The notes: generated from the letters alone by a model not told the origin. 64,000 nucleotides of DNA from Brevundimonas sp. M20 (GCF_006547065.1 NZ_CP041243.1:310001-374000), one strand, 5' to 3'. Positions 27,058 to 36,354 are shown, numbered from the stretch's first letter. Made by a program: numbers and translations.

Positions 27058-27441
27058 ATGGACCTGACCGAAATCGCCCGTTTCGCGGATGTGTACGAAG
27101 CCGAGATCGCCGCCGCGCGTCTTCGCGCGGAGGGCTATGATCCGGTGCTGGGCGGGGCGGAGCACGCCAAGACCAATACGCTGGCGCTGCTCGCGCTGGG
27201 CGGGGTGGGGCTGTCCGTGCCGGACAATCAGGCGGCGGCCGCCCGCGCCCTGCTCAGCCGCCTGCGCGCCGGTGACGAGCAGCTCGAGGAGGAGCCGGCG
27301 GAGGCCACGGACGGGCGTTCAGGTCGGCCGCGCGGGCTGGGGCCGGTTCTCTTCGCCGCCGCCGTGGGGCTGGGCATCCTGTTGACCTTGACGGGGTGGG
27401 AGCGTGCGCCGATGCCTTGGGAAACGTGCCTCTGCATGTAG
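27058..27441 (+). CDS. DUF2007 domain protein with C-terminal membrane helix
   Basis: The protein has 127 residues from ATG 27058; a GTG at 27016 would add 14 residues without family similarity. The DUF2007 domain (about 1-75) reads LTEIARFADVYEAEIAAARL and LGGVGLSVPDNQAAAARALL, a small alpha/beta fold often called a putative signal-transducing protein. An acidic linker (about 78-95) and a hydrophobic helix (about 100-118, LGPVLFAAAVGLGILLTL) suggest a tail anchor in the inner membrane. It lies just past the sucB terminator and only seven bases from the convergent CoA-transferase stop. Function unknown. Confidence 0.8.
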   Translation: MDLTEIARFADVYEAEIAAARLRAEGYDPVLGGAEHAKTNTLALLALGGVGLSVPDNQAAAARALLSRLRAGDEQLEEEPAEATDGRSGRPRGLGPVLFAAAVGLGILLTLTGWERAPMPWETCLCM

Positions 27442-27448
27442 CCCGGCG

Positions 27449-28630
27449 TTAGCCCTTCAGCCCGCCCAGCACCTCTTCCGTATCCGCCCCCAGCGCGGGC
27501 GGCGCGCGGTCGTAGGCGACGGGGGTCTTCGACATCCGGATCGGCGAGGCGACGGTGCGGACCGGGCCGTCGAGGTCGGCACGGGTTTGATGGACCTCCA
27601 GCCCGCGATGCACGGCCTGCGGCTCGTCGAACACCTGATCAATCGTGTTGACCGGACCGCAGGGCACGCCCGCGGCTTCCAGCATGGCCATCAGGGCCTT
27701 CATGCTGTGCTTGCAGGTCAGGGCTGACAGGGCGGGCGTCAGCTCCTCACGATGGGCCACCCGCTGGGCGTTGGTGGCGAAGCGGGCGTCGGTCCCGAGG
27801 CTTTCCACGCCCAGCGCCAGACACAGGGCGCGATACTGGCCGTCATTGCCGACCGCGATCACCACCATCCCGTCGCTGCATGGGAAGGGCTGGTAGGGGG
27901 CCAGATTGGGGTGGGCGTTGCCCATCCGCGTCGGCACGGTCCCTGAGACGAACCAGTTGGCCGCCTGATTGGCCAGCATGGCCGCCTGAACGTCGAACAG
28001 GGCGATGTCGATGTGCTGACCTTCACCGCTTACGCGGGCGTGCAGCAGGGCGGCCATGATGGCGTTGGAGGCGTACAGGCCGGTGAACAGGTCCACGACG
28101 GCCACGCCCACCTTCATCGGCTCGGCGCCCGGCGCGCCGTCCGGCTGGCCGGTGATGGACATGAGGCCGCCCATGGCCTGGATCATGTAGTCGTAGCCCG
28201 CGCGATGGGCGTCCCGCCCGTCCTGACCAAAGCCGGTAATGGAGCAGTAGACCAGCTTCGGATTGACCGCCGACAGCCCGGCGTAGTCGAGCCCGTACTT
28301 GCGCAGGCCCCCGGTCTTGAAATTCTCGACCACCACATCGCAGGTCCTGGCCAGTTCGCGCACGGCGGCGGCGCCTTCTGGGCTGGCGATGTCCAGCTCG
28401 ACCGACTTCTTGCCCCGGTTGGCGCACAGGAAGTAGGCGGCGTCGCCCTTCGATCCGTCAGCCTTCGTCGTGAAGGGCGGGCCCCATTGGCGGGTGTCGT
28501 CGCCGACGCCGGGTCGCTCGATCTTGATGACCTCCGCGCCGAGATCTGCCAGCGTCTGCGTCGCCCATGGACCGGCCAGCACGCGGCTGAGATCGAGAAC
28601 GCGAACGCCGGAGAGAGGGCCTTGGGTCAT
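27449..28630 (-). CDS. CaiB/BaiF family CoA-transferase (likely glutarate- or dicarboxylate-type)
   Basis: The protein has 393 residues. The Class III CoA-transferase features are MTQGPLSGVRVLDLSRVLAG at the N-terminus, EVIKIERPGVGDDTR, NRGKKSVELDI, and the catalytic Asp in RAGYDYMIQAMGG. These enzymes move CoA between acids through an aspartyl-CoA anhydride. In many proteobacteria a close relative (SUGCT-like) is linked to glutaryl-CoA dehydrogenase and activates glutarate with succinyl-CoA. Here glutaryl-CoA dehydrogenase lies 1.3 kb away on the opposite strand with small genes between. That supports, but does not prove, a glutarate role. Formyl-CoA transferase is less likely. Confidence 0.9.
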   Translation of the reverse strand: MTQGPLSGVRVLDLSRVLAGPWATQTLADLGAEVIKIERPGVGDDTRQWGPPFTTKADGSKGDAAYFLCANRGKKSVELDIASPEGAAAVRELARTCDVVVENFKTGGLRKYGLDYAGLSAVNPKLVYCSITGFGQDGRDAHRAGYDYMIQAMGGLMSITGQPDGAPGAEPMKVGVAVVDLFTGLYASNAIMAALLHARVSGEGQHIDIALFDVQAAMLANQAANWFVSGTVPTRMGNAHPNLAPYQPFPCSDGMVVIAVGNDGQYRALCLALGVESLGTDARFATNAQRVAHREELTPALSALTCKHSMKALMAMLEAAGVPCGPVNTIDQVFDEPQAVHRGLEVHQTRADLDGPVRTVASPIRMSKTPVAYDRAPPALGADTEEVLGGLKG

Positions 28631-28711
28631 GCTCCCGGATTAACCCCGGTAAAGGCGTCTGGAAAGGAGCGCACGAGCCTTGCGTCGGACGCCATTCGCC
28701 GTTGCTCGCCC

Positions 28712-29167
28712 TCAGAGTGAGGCCACATGATTCCGCAGCGGGGCAAGGTACGTCTCCCGAATGTGGTCGACCCAGCTCTCGGAGCTCGACTGGAACGCGA
28801 CCAAGGCATCCAGTTGTTGCTCAAGCTCATTCGAAACGGCTTCGAACAGGGCGCGGGTTTTGAACCGGTCCGCTTTTATCTCGACGCCATTCTGCTGGAT
28901 TACGACGTTCCCGTTCCGGAGGAGTGCTTTGGCCCCCATGAACCAAATTCCATCGGGGTGCCTCTTCACATTGAGGAGCAGCATCCATTTCTGGAAAAAG
29001 AAGCCCAGATCGTCCTGCGCGATGATGGTCTGCCCGTTCTGACTGAATGTGATGTCGCAAGCGGACCTGTACCACTCATCCACGGCGTCTCCCTTCCGGC
29101 CCATCTTGACCCGGGGAGAGAGCAGTTCGCCCAAGGCGTCGGCAGTGGGCGAGAGTTCCATCTTCAT
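28712..29167 (-). CDS. Hypothetical protein of atypical base composition
   Basis: The protein has 151 residues, not recognised. The ATG at 29167 has AGAGGA about seven bases upstream. There is no signal peptide or membrane helix. The central part is rich in aromatic and beta-forming residues (DDLGFFFQKWMLLLNVKRHP, GIWFMGAKALLRNG) and the C-terminal third is helical, with a possible coiled coil around LFEAVSNELEQQLDALVAFQ. Codons are visibly less GC-rich at third positions than in both neighbours, which points to recent acquisition. It lies between the CoA-transferase and a small lipoprotein gene, all on the minus strand. Confidence 0.7.
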   Translation of the reverse strand: MKMELSPTADALGELLSPRVKMGRKGDAVDEWYRSACDITFSQNGQTIIAQDDLGFFFQKWMLLLNVKRHPDGIWFMGAKALLRNGNVVIQQNGVEIKADRFKTRALFEAVSNELEQQLDALVAFQSSSESWVDHIRETYLAPLRNHVASL

Positions 29168-29284
29168 CAGCCGTCCTCTGAGATCATTAGAAACCCGGCT
29201 TACAATGAGCGCATGCCGTCGAGACGGGGCTATGAAGTCACCTCCTCCGAGTACCCCACCCCCGTCCGGTGGAGAAGGCGGGAC

Positions 29285-29542
29285 CTAGCGTGTGGTCAGA
29301 CGTCCTTGCGCCTGCAGATCGGCGTAGATGCAGTCTTCCTTCGCCTGATGGTCGGGCACGCTGTCATTGACATAGGCGGCCCAGGCGTCGCCGGCCTTGG
29401 TCGGTTCGAAGTCGGCGATCCCGCAGCGGGCGGCGGCGGCCCTGATCTGGTCGGGTGTCGACCATCTTCCGGCGTCCTCGTCGAACCAGAAGCATCCGCC
29501 CAGACCGACTGTGATGAGCAGGACGGCCGACAGCCGACTCAA
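29285..29542 (-). CDS. Small lipoprotein of unknown function, TTG start
   Basis: The protein has 85 residues. From a TTG at 29542 the protein reads MSRLSAVLLITVGLGGC, a lipoprotein signal with lipobox LGGC and lipid-modified Cys17. A longer in-frame reading has no sense upstream and overlaps the neighbour. The mature part contains two further Cys (in AARCGIADF and KEDCIYADL) that could pair. The TTG overlaps the stop of the upstream DUF6356 gene as TTGA, so translation is probably coupled. No domain is recognised. Confidence 0.65.
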   Translation of the reverse strand: MSRLSAVLLITVGLGGCFWFDEDAGRWSTPDQIRAAAARCGIADFEPTKAGDAWAAYVNDSVPDHQAKEDCIYADLQAQGRLTTR

Positions 29543-29805
29543 AGGCCGACGTCCCAGACACCGGCGTCGCGCATGCGGGTATTGCGGGCTTCCTCGGCGC
29601 GTCCGCCCATGTCGCGGGCCATGCGCCTGATCTCGTCGGACACGGTCGTCTTGTGCACACCGGGCACCACGGCATGGGCCAAGGCGCAGCCGGACAGGCG
29701 CGCCAGCTTCAGGCAAAAGCCGAGGGCATGGCCCATATGCTCGAAATAGCCCTCGCCCACTTCGCGAGGATGATCGGCGAACAAGCGTTTCATCGCGTGC
29801 ATCAT
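29539..29805 (-). CDS. DUF6356 family small protein
   Basis: The protein has about 88 residues. The N-terminal motif MKRLFADHPREVGEGYFEHM followed by a hydrophobic segment (ALGFCLKLARLSGCALAHAVVP) is the pattern of DUF6356 proteins, small predicted membrane proteins found mainly in alphaproteobacteria. Three close ATGs compete; 29805 fits an AGGG motif best, while 29793 gives the conserved start. The C-terminal half is charged (EIRRMARDMGGRAEEARN). Its stop overlaps the start of the lipoprotein gene. Function unknown. Confidence 0.72.
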   Translation of the reverse strand: MMHAMKRLFADHPREVGEGYFEHMGHALGFCLKLARLSGCALAHAVVPGVHKTTVSDEIRRMARDMGGRAEEARNTRMRDAGVWDVGL

Positions 29806-29942
29806 GGTCCCCACCCTGACATGTCGCGGGCCGTGCCTCTACCCGCGACCGCCATTCTGGCCTAAACCGCGCAAGAGAACAGGGGGCTGATCGTCACGTC
29901 ATCTCACGATCGCCTGAACCCCGCACAGACAGGAAACACACC

Positions 29943-31130
<1,188 letters not shown>

Positions 31131-31150
31131 GACGGGGCGCTTCGCGCCGC

Positions 31151-31198
31151 GCTAACGCTCGGCTCGCGGAGCCTCGCTGCTTGAGCGCTTTCTCAGGT
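31151..31198. repeat. Copy of dispersed intergenic element
   Basis: CTAACGCTCG followed by CTCGCTGCTTGAG and TCAGGT matches the element at 36280-36326 at most positions. A GGCGC-TTC-GCGCC hairpin stands just upstream (31136-31148). It fills the 73-base gap between the convergent gcdH and NTF2-like genes and may act as a bidirectional terminator. Confidence 0.7.
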
Positions 31199-31203
31199 GC
31201 GCG

Positions 31204-31689
31204 TCACTGCGCGCGCGCCGCCGCGTCCAGCGCCTCGCAGCCCGTGGTGCGCTGGTTCCAGGTCAGGCTGGCGATCTTCCAGACGCCGGCCGGACGGACC
31301 AGATTGAAATGGTCGACGCCGCAGTGGCTCAGGCGACCGTCGATGCGGAACACGTACTCGCCCCAGACCATGGCGACGTCGCCGTTCACCGCGACGGTGG
31401 GGTTTATCATCACCTCTTCCAGCCGCTCGGGGCCGGGCTCCAGCCCGCCGGTGAACTGCTGCAGGGTGATGTGGGTGACACGGCTCTCGGCTCCGGCTCG
31501 TTCATGCACGACCGTAAGCTGCGCCGCCGGGTCGAAATGGGCGTCCAGCCCTGCGGCGCTGCGGGCGGCGAGGGCGTCGAAGACAGCGTTGACCGGCGCG
31601 AGCACCGCCAGATGGTCGGGTGAGGTCGGAGCGACCGAGCCCGACGGCGTGGCCTGAAGCGCGAGGGCGAGAGCGGCGGCGGCGAGCAT
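31204..31689 (-). CDS. Exported NTF2-like (SnoaL/DUF4440-type) protein
   Basis: The protein has 161 residues. A short signal peptide (MLAAAALALALQATPSGS) is followed by a cone-shaped NTF2-like fold: NAVFDALAARSAAGLDAHFD, LTVVHERAGAESR, NPTVAVNGDVAMVWGEYVFR and HCGVDHFNLVRPAGVWKIAS. Such proteins bind small hydrophobic ligands or act as isomerases, and no catalytic residues can be assigned here. The start has AGGAGG upstream. It diverges from the response-regulator operon at 31867 with 177 bases between, and converges on gcdH. Confidence 0.82.
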   Translation of the reverse strand: MLAAAALALALQATPSGSVAPTSPDHLAVLAPVNAVFDALAARSAAGLDAHFDPAAQLTVVHERAGAESRVTHITLQQFTGGLEPGPERLEEVMINPTVAVNGDVAMVWGEYVFRIDGRLSHCGVDHFNLVRPAGVWKIASLTWNQRTTGCEALDAAARAQ

Positions 31690-31866
31690 GGCGGAACCTC
31701 CTGTCGGGATCGGGACGGTATCACGGCGACCCGGCTCCGCAATCGGTGTTCGGTCAGGAAGAATCAGGCCCGCCCGCGCCCGCCCGCGAGCAGGGTCGGC
31801 GACCGGGACGGTCGAGCATTGCCATCGGGCTTCAACGGCCTATCGTCCGGCGACGGGAGACAGCTG

Positions 31867-32679
31867 ATGGACGGAGAAGCGGTGACTGAGGGAGACGAGT
31901 CCTTCGCCCGGTTGCATGAGGTCTTCGCGGGCCGCGCCGCCCTGCTGCTCGAGGATGATCCCGACCTGTCCGAACATGTCGCCGAGCGGCTGCTGCGCGC
32001 CGGGTTCGCGACCGTGGACCGGGTCGATCGGGGCGAGGCCGCGCTCGAGGCCACGGCGGGAAAATCCTACGACGTGCTGATCCTTGATCGCATGACCAAC
32101 GGGCTGGACGGGCTGGAGACCCTGAAGCGCCTTCGGGCCTCCAGCGGTCCGTCGGCGGACGCACCCGCCCTGATGTTGACCGCATTGGGCGGCGAGCGGC
32201 AGAAGGTCGAGGGGCTGCTGGAAGGCGCCGACGACTATCTGGCCAAGCCGGTCGGGGACGAGGAGCTTCTGGCCCGCATCGCGGCGCAGCTGCGCCGCGC
32301 CGCCCGCCGGGCCAGGCCGGTCAACGCCGATCTGGTCAACGGTCCCTTCCGCCTGTCGTTCGGCGCGCGGACGGTGAAGCTGGAGCTGTCCGATGTCTCG
32401 CGCACCATCGACCTGTCGCCGCTGGAGTTCGCCATCGTGTGCGAGTTGATGAGCGCTCGGGGCCAGCCGGTGACCAAGACCATGCTGTGGGACCGGTGCT
32501 GGGTGGAGTGGAACTTCCTGCCCGACAATTTCGTCAACATCATCGACGCCCGCATCAGCGCCCTGCGCCGTCGGCTGAAGGAGCAGGCGCCGGAACTGGG
32601 CGAAGACCTGCACCCGCTGATCGTCTCCGCGCGTAGCCAGAGTCTGGTATTCCGCGACCTGTCCGACTGGACGGGCTGA
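31867..32679 (+). CDS. OmpR-type response regulator
   Basis: The protein has 270 residues. The receiver domain has ALLLEDDPDL, phosphoacceptor Asp74 (LILDRMTNGLDG), MLTALG and YLAKPVGDEE. The C-terminal winged helix (about 175-265) includes SPLEFAIVCELMSARGQPV and NIIDARISALRRRLKE. The chosen ATG follows GGGAG; the receiver begins about 22 residues in, leaving a short acidic tail. It is the first gene of an operon with a histidine kinase (four bases apart) and a Do-like protease. Confidence 0.92.
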   Translation: MDGEAVTEGDESFARLHEVFAGRAALLLEDDPDLSEHVAERLLRAGFATVDRVDRGEAALEATAGKSYDVLILDRMTNGLDGLETLKRLRASSGPSADAPALMLTALGGERQKVEGLLEGADDYLAKPVGDEELLARIAAQLRRAARRARPVNADLVNGPFRLSFGARTVKLELSDVSRTIDLSPLEFAIVCELMSARGQPVTKTMLWDRCWVEWNFLPDNFVNIIDARISALRRRLKEQAPELGEDLHPLIVSARSQSLVFRDLSDWTG

Positions 32680-32683
32680 CACT

Positions 32684-34135
32684 GTGGCGAGCTGGCCGTT
32701 CCGGCGGATTCGAGCCTGGCTGGGACGGCGGACGACCACCCAGCTGGCCGTGGGCATCGCCGTGCTGTCGGCGCTGGCCCTGACCGGTTCCCTGGCTATT
32801 ACCGGTGCGGCGGTGCGGATCGACCAGCGTGAGAAGGCCGCGCTGGCCGCACTGGACGACTACGGCGCCATGGCCGCCAAGCTGGGGGTCGAAGGCATGA
32901 CCGGCGACGCCCTGTCGCCCGCCGACGCCGTCTATCTGTCCAACTGGCTGACCGCCTTCCAGAACGGTCCCGCGCGCGAGAATGAGGCCCGGACGCTGGA
33001 GGAGACCTGCCAGACCGGACGGGGCGGCGCGGGCGTGCGGTTCATCCGCGCCCCGGTCGGCAAGCCCGCGGGCCTTTCGGAGCTGGAGACCACGCGCGGC
33101 GAGCGTTCGTCGCGGTTGGGCGAAGATGTCTATGTGGTCCGGCTGGGCAAGGGGGTGCTGTGTTCGACCCGTCCGGTCGAGGTCGTGGTGGTTCGCCGCT
33201 CGCTCGGTGCGCTGGACATCGCTGTGGGCCGGGTGGTGGATGCCTCGGGCGACGCCTGGGGCTGGGCGGTGGCGGCGGTCATCGGCGCGGGCGTGCTGCT
33301 GGTGGCCATCGGTCTGGTCGCCGCGACCTTCGCCCGTCGTCGTCTGACGAGCGCCGTCGCCCGCGTCAGCGTGGCCCTGGACCGGGCCGCTGTCGGTGAC
33401 TTCTCCGAGCGGGCGCCCGAGACAGAGGTGGCGCCCGAACTGACCGAACTGTCCGGTCATGTGAACCGGACACTGGACCGGCTGGAAGAGCTGCTGGCCT
33501 GGCTGAGGGATTCGGCGGACCAGCTGGCCCACGATTTCCGCACACCCATCGCCCGCGCGACGGCCCGCCTCGAGAAGCTGGGCGAGACCGCGTCCACGCC
33601 CGCGATGAAGCGGCTGGTCGCCGAGGCCCGCGCGGACTTGCAGGAACTGACCCGCGCGATGAATGAGGCCATGGCCCTGCGCGACGGCGAGGCCTGGTCT
33701 TTCGAGCCGGTCCGGCTGGACGTTCTGGCCCGACAATGCGCTGAACTCTATGAGCCGCTGGCCGAGGAACGGGGCGTCTCGATCCGGGTGGAGGCCGAAC
33801 CCGTCGAGGTGCTGGGCGTTCGCACCCTGTTGCAGCGCGCTACGGCCAATCTGGTGGACAATGCGGTCAAATATTCACCGGACGGGGGCGTGGTGACCCT
33901 GAGCGTGTCCAGCGTCGAGGGCCGCCCCCGCCTGTCCGTCGCGGACCAGGGGCCGGGCTTCCGGCACGAGGCTGCGGACGCCGCGGCCGTCGTCGCCGCC
34001 TCCACGGCCGAGGGTCGCGAGAGCCATGGCATGGGGCTGGCCTTTGTGCGCGCGATCCTGAAACGCCACGGCGCGTCCATGACGATTGATGACGCCCGTC
34101 CGGGGGCTGTCGTCACAGCGCAATTCTCGCGCTAG
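32684..34135 (+). CDS. HAMP-domain sensor histidine kinase
   Basis: The protein has 483 residues with a GTG start four bases after the regulator stop. Two membrane helices (about 20-44 and 192-216) enclose a periplasmic sensor of about 145 residues, which contains two Cys (ETCQTG and VLCSTR) that could form a disulfide. A HAMP domain follows, then the H-box LAHDFRTPIARATARL (His283), the N-box NLVDNAVKYSP, DQGPGF and GMGLAFVRAIL. It phosphorylates the adjacent OmpR-type regulator. The downstream protease suggests that the signal concerns the envelope or periplasm. Confidence 0.92.
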   Translation: MASWPFRRIRAWLGRRTTTQLAVGIAVLSALALTGSLAITGAAVRIDQREKAALAALDDYGAMAAKLGVEGMTGDALSPADAVYLSNWLTAFQNGPARENEARTLEETCQTGRGGAGVRFIRAPVGKPAGLSELETTRGERSSRLGEDVYVVRLGKGVLCSTRPVEVVVVRRSLGALDIAVGRVVDASGDAWGWAVAAVIGAGVLLVAIGLVAATFARRRLTSAVARVSVALDRAAVGDFSERAPETEVAPELTELSGHVNRTLDRLEELLAWLRDSADQLAHDFRTPIARATARLEKLGETASTPAMKRLVAEARADLQELTRAMNEAMALRDGEAWSFEPVRLDVLARQCAELYEPLAEERGVSIRVEAEPVEVLGVRTLLQRATANLVDNAVKYSPDGGVVTLSVSSVEGRPRLSVADQGPGFRHEAADAAAVVAASTAEGRESHGMGLAFVRAILKRHGASMTIDDARPGAVVTAQFSR

Positions 34136-34166
34136 GGTCCGGATCAGGACTGAAGAGGACACGAGC

Positions 34167-35516
34167 ATGCGGCGCACCATCTTCCGGGCAGGCGGAGTTT
34201 CCGTTCTGGCCCTCGCGTTCGCCGCCCCCCTGTTGATCGTGACCCCGGCCGTGGCCCAGTCGGTCGATCCGGCCCCCGCCGCCCAGACCCCGACGTCGCC
34301 GATCCCCTATGACGCCGAGCGAGGCGTGTTCACCTTCGCCACCGATCTGGAGCGCGCCCTGCCCGCCGTGGTGCAGGTGACGACCCTGGGTCAGTCGCGT
34401 GGACCGAGCTCCGGCGACAACGAGCCCCGCCCGACGGCCAGCGGCTCCGGCGCCGTGATCGACGCGGCGCAGGGCATTGTCGTGACCAATAATCACGTGG
34501 TCGACGGCGGCCAGAAATTCACTGTCGACCTGACGGACGGCCGCATCTTCGACGCCGTGCTGATCGGCGCCGACAAGGCCACCGACATCGCCGTGCTCCA
34601 GATCACGGCGCCGGGCCTGTCGCAGATCGAGGTGGCCAGTTCGGATCGCCTGCGCACCGGCGACCTGGCCTTCGCGGTCGGCTATCCGCTGGGCCTCGAC
34701 CAGACGCTGACCATGGGTGTGATCTCCGGTCTGGGCCGCTCGGGCATGGGCGACCGGATCGAGGATTACATCCAGACTGACGCCGCCGTGAACTCGGGCA
34801 ACTCGGGCGGGCCGCTGCTGGACAGCCGGGGTCGCCTGATCGGCATTAACACCTCCATCCTGTCGGGCGGCGGCGGCGGCAACGACGGCATCGCCTTCGC
34901 CGTGCCCAGCCGGATCATGATGTATGTGGTCGAGCAGCTGCGCGCCCACGGCGAGGTGCGTCGCGGCGTGACCGGCGCCATTCTCGGCTCGCTGAACGCT
35001 GAACGCTCGCGCGAATTCGGTCTGGGCATCGTCCGTGGCGCGGTGGTCGAGGACGTGGCGCCCGGCTCGTCCGCCGAGCGCGCGGGCCTGCGTCGTGGCG
35101 ACGTGATCACCCGTGTCGGCAACCGCCCGGTCTCCAACGCCGGCACCGTGCAGGCCGCGATCGGCATCGCCGAACCCGGAACCCAGGTGGAGGTGGTCTA
35201 TCTGCGTGATGGCCACGAGGCCCGCGCGACCCTGACGGTAGAGGCGAACAGCGAACGTCAGGTCACGGTCGGCGCCGAGGTCGTCATCAGCCGAGGCGCC
35301 TCGATCCGCGAAAGCGCCGATGGTCTGCAAGTCTTCGCGGTTGAAGGCGGTTCGCCCGCCGCAGCGGCCGGATTGCAGGCCGGAGACATCGTGCGGTCGG
35401 TCAATGGCCGGTCGGTGTCGACCCTTTCGGCGTTTGCCCGTGCGCTGGACGGTCAGGGCGAGCGGCGTCTGTCGGTTGAACGGAGCGGCGACACCGAGCG
35501 GGTCATCCTGCCCTGA
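34167..35516 (+). CDS. Periplasmic serine protease of the Do/DegP (HtrA) family
   Basis: The protein has 449 residues from ATG 34167, which gives a signal peptide cleaved near PAVA-QS (31). The trypsin-like domain shows the full triad: His110 (TNNHVVDGG), Asp140 (DKATDIAVLQ) and Ser213 (NSGNSGGPLLD). Two PDZ domains follow (about 265-350 and 360-445). It degrades or refolds damaged periplasmic proteins. It is 31 bases after the histidine-kinase gene, so its expression is likely tied to that two-component system. This differs from the MucD or RpoE-linked arrangement. Confidence 0.93.
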   Translation: MRRTIFRAGGVSVLALAFAAPLLIVTPAVAQSVDPAPAAQTPTSPIPYDAERGVFTFATDLERALPAVVQVTTLGQSRGPSSGDNEPRPTASGSGAVIDAAQGIVVTNNHVVDGGQKFTVDLTDGRIFDAVLIGADKATDIAVLQITAPGLSQIEVASSDRLRTGDLAFAVGYPLGLDQTLTMGVISGLGRSGMGDRIEDYIQTDAAVNSGNSGGPLLDSRGRLIGINTSILSGGGGGNDGIAFAVPSRIMMYVVEQLRAHGEVRRGVTGAILGSLNAERSREFGLGIVRGAVVEDVAPGSSAERAGLRRGDVITRVGNRPVSNAGTVQAAIGIAEPGTQVEVVYLRDGHEARATLTVEANSERQVTVGAEVVISRGASIRESADGLQVFAVEGGSPAAAAGLQAGDIVRSVNGRSVSTLSAFARALDGQGERRLSVERSGDTERVILP

Positions 35517-35572
35517 TCCTCTCCTGATCCGGAGCTCTGCCCGGGGCTCCGGCCCGGACCGCGGACAGCAAA

Positions 35573-35612
35573 ACGCCCGCTCAGCCGGTTGGGGGAGAGG
35601 CGGAGCGGGCGT
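35573..35612 (+). terminator. Hairpin downstream of the protease operon
   Basis: ACGCCCGCTC (35573-35582) pairs with GAGCGGGCGT (35603-35612) over ten bases with a 20-base loop. The T-tract is weak (TCTCGCTTT). It is placed 57 bases after the protease stop and is the best candidate to end that operon. Confidence 0.55.
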
Positions 35613-35886
35613 CTCGCTTTGGAGGAAGCATCGGCCCGCCGAAGCCCTTGAATGGAACAATCCAGGGGGGCTGGGGGGGCTGTTCAGGATCCGGGATCGT
35701 TCCGAACTCCGACGAGCCGATGTCTCTCGTTTCACCCTCCAAGGGGGCGGGCGATGGGCGGAACAGAGGCGTTTTCGTGTTCTGTGCGATTTCTTCGCAT
35801 TGCGGCGTTCCGGACACGTTGTTCGACGGAGCGGCGGGTTCGGCCGGGGGACTGGCGCCGGGCGCGGACCGGCCTAGATTGGAGTG
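35613..35886. other. Intergenic region without a supported gene
   Basis: Between the protease terminator and the DUF2794 gene there are about 270 bases. Short open frames exist on the plus strand but are rich in unlikely residues and have no ribosome-binding site. Composition is slightly lower in GC than the neighbours, and runs of G (35664-35680) stand out. It must carry the DUF2794 promoter. Nothing else is recognisable. Confidence 0.6.
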
Positions 35887-36219
35887 ATGAACGACGCCGC
35901 CGACGCGCAGCCCCAGGCCGGGCCGGTCTTCTTTGACCGGCGGGAGCTGGACCAGATCCTCAGGGTCTATGGCCGGATGGTCGCCTCGGGCGAGTGGCGC
36001 GACTACGCCATGATCGGCCACAAGGACGTCGCCGAGTTCGCTGTCTTCCGCCGCTCGGGCGACGCCCCTGCCTACCGGATCGAGAAGCGGCCCGCCCTGC
36101 GTCTGAAACAGGGAGAGTGGGCGGTGATCGGCGAGGGCGGCATGGTCCTGAAACGGGGGCGCGATCTGGCCCAGGTCCTGCGCGTCTTCGACAGCCGCAA
36201 GTTCACCGTCATCGAATAA
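35887..36219 (+). CDS. DUF2794 domain protein
   Basis: The protein has 110 residues. FFDRRELDQILRVYGRMVAS, GEWRDYAMIGHKDVAEFAVF, YRIEKRPALRLKQGEWAVIG and LAQVLRVFDSRKFTVIE are the successive blocks of DUF2794, a family restricted in practice to alphaproteobacteria. It is small, cytosolic and of unknown function. ATG 35887 follows GGAGTG. It stands alone and converges on the Bax-inhibitor gene. Confidence 0.88.
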   Translation: MNDAADAQPQAGPVFFDRRELDQILRVYGRMVASGEWRDYAMIGHKDVAEFAVFRRSGDAPAYRIEKRPALRLKQGEWAVIGEGGMVLKRGRDLAQVLRVFDSRKFTVIE

Positions 36220-36238
36220 AAAAAAGCCCCGGAATCAA

Positions 36239-36276
36239 AAGGGCCCCGACGTCGCCGTCTGGGCCCTTCCTCTTTT
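36239..36276. terminator. Hairpin terminator after the DUF2794 gene
   Basis: AAGGGCCC (36239-36246) pairs with GGGCCCTT (36261-36268) and is followed by CCTCTTTT. An A-run before it (36217-36225) could serve as a T-run for the opposite strand, so it may act in both directions. Confidence 0.65.
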
Positions 36277-36279
36277 CCG

Positions 36280-36326
36280 CCTAACGCTCGCCGCGCGGCG
36301 GCTCGCTGCTTGAGGCCATGTCAGGT
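36280..36326. repeat. Copy of dispersed intergenic element
   Basis: CCTAACGCTCG followed by GGCTCGCTGCTTGAGGCC and TCAGGT is the best-conserved copy of the element also seen at 31151. It lies between the convergent DUF2794 and Bax-inhibitor genes, next to the 25-base palindrome at 36330. Confidence 0.7.
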
Positions 36327-36329
36327 CGC

Positions 36330-36354
36330 CTGACGCTCGCTTCGCGAGCGTCAG
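36330..36354. repeat. Perfect inverted repeat, 11-bp arms
   Basis: CTGACGCTCGC, loop TTC and GCGAGCGTCAG form a perfect hairpin ten bases before the Bax-inhibitor stop. The CGC-TTC-GCG core also occurs in the hairpins at 31136 and 14303, so it is probably part of the same repeat unit. It could end transcription from the minus strand, although no T-run follows. Confidence 0.75.

Noticed and set aside
28727..29749. A 340-residue plus-strand frame over the small minus-strand genes
   Set aside because: No ribosome-binding site or domain. The minus-strand readings give a lipobox, the DUF6356 motif and good Shine-Dalgarno sites.
35648..35936. Two short overlapping plus-strand frames before the DUF2794 gene
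   Set aside because: Their composition is unlike the local proteins and both end in or overlap DUF2794 out of frame. No ribosome site.
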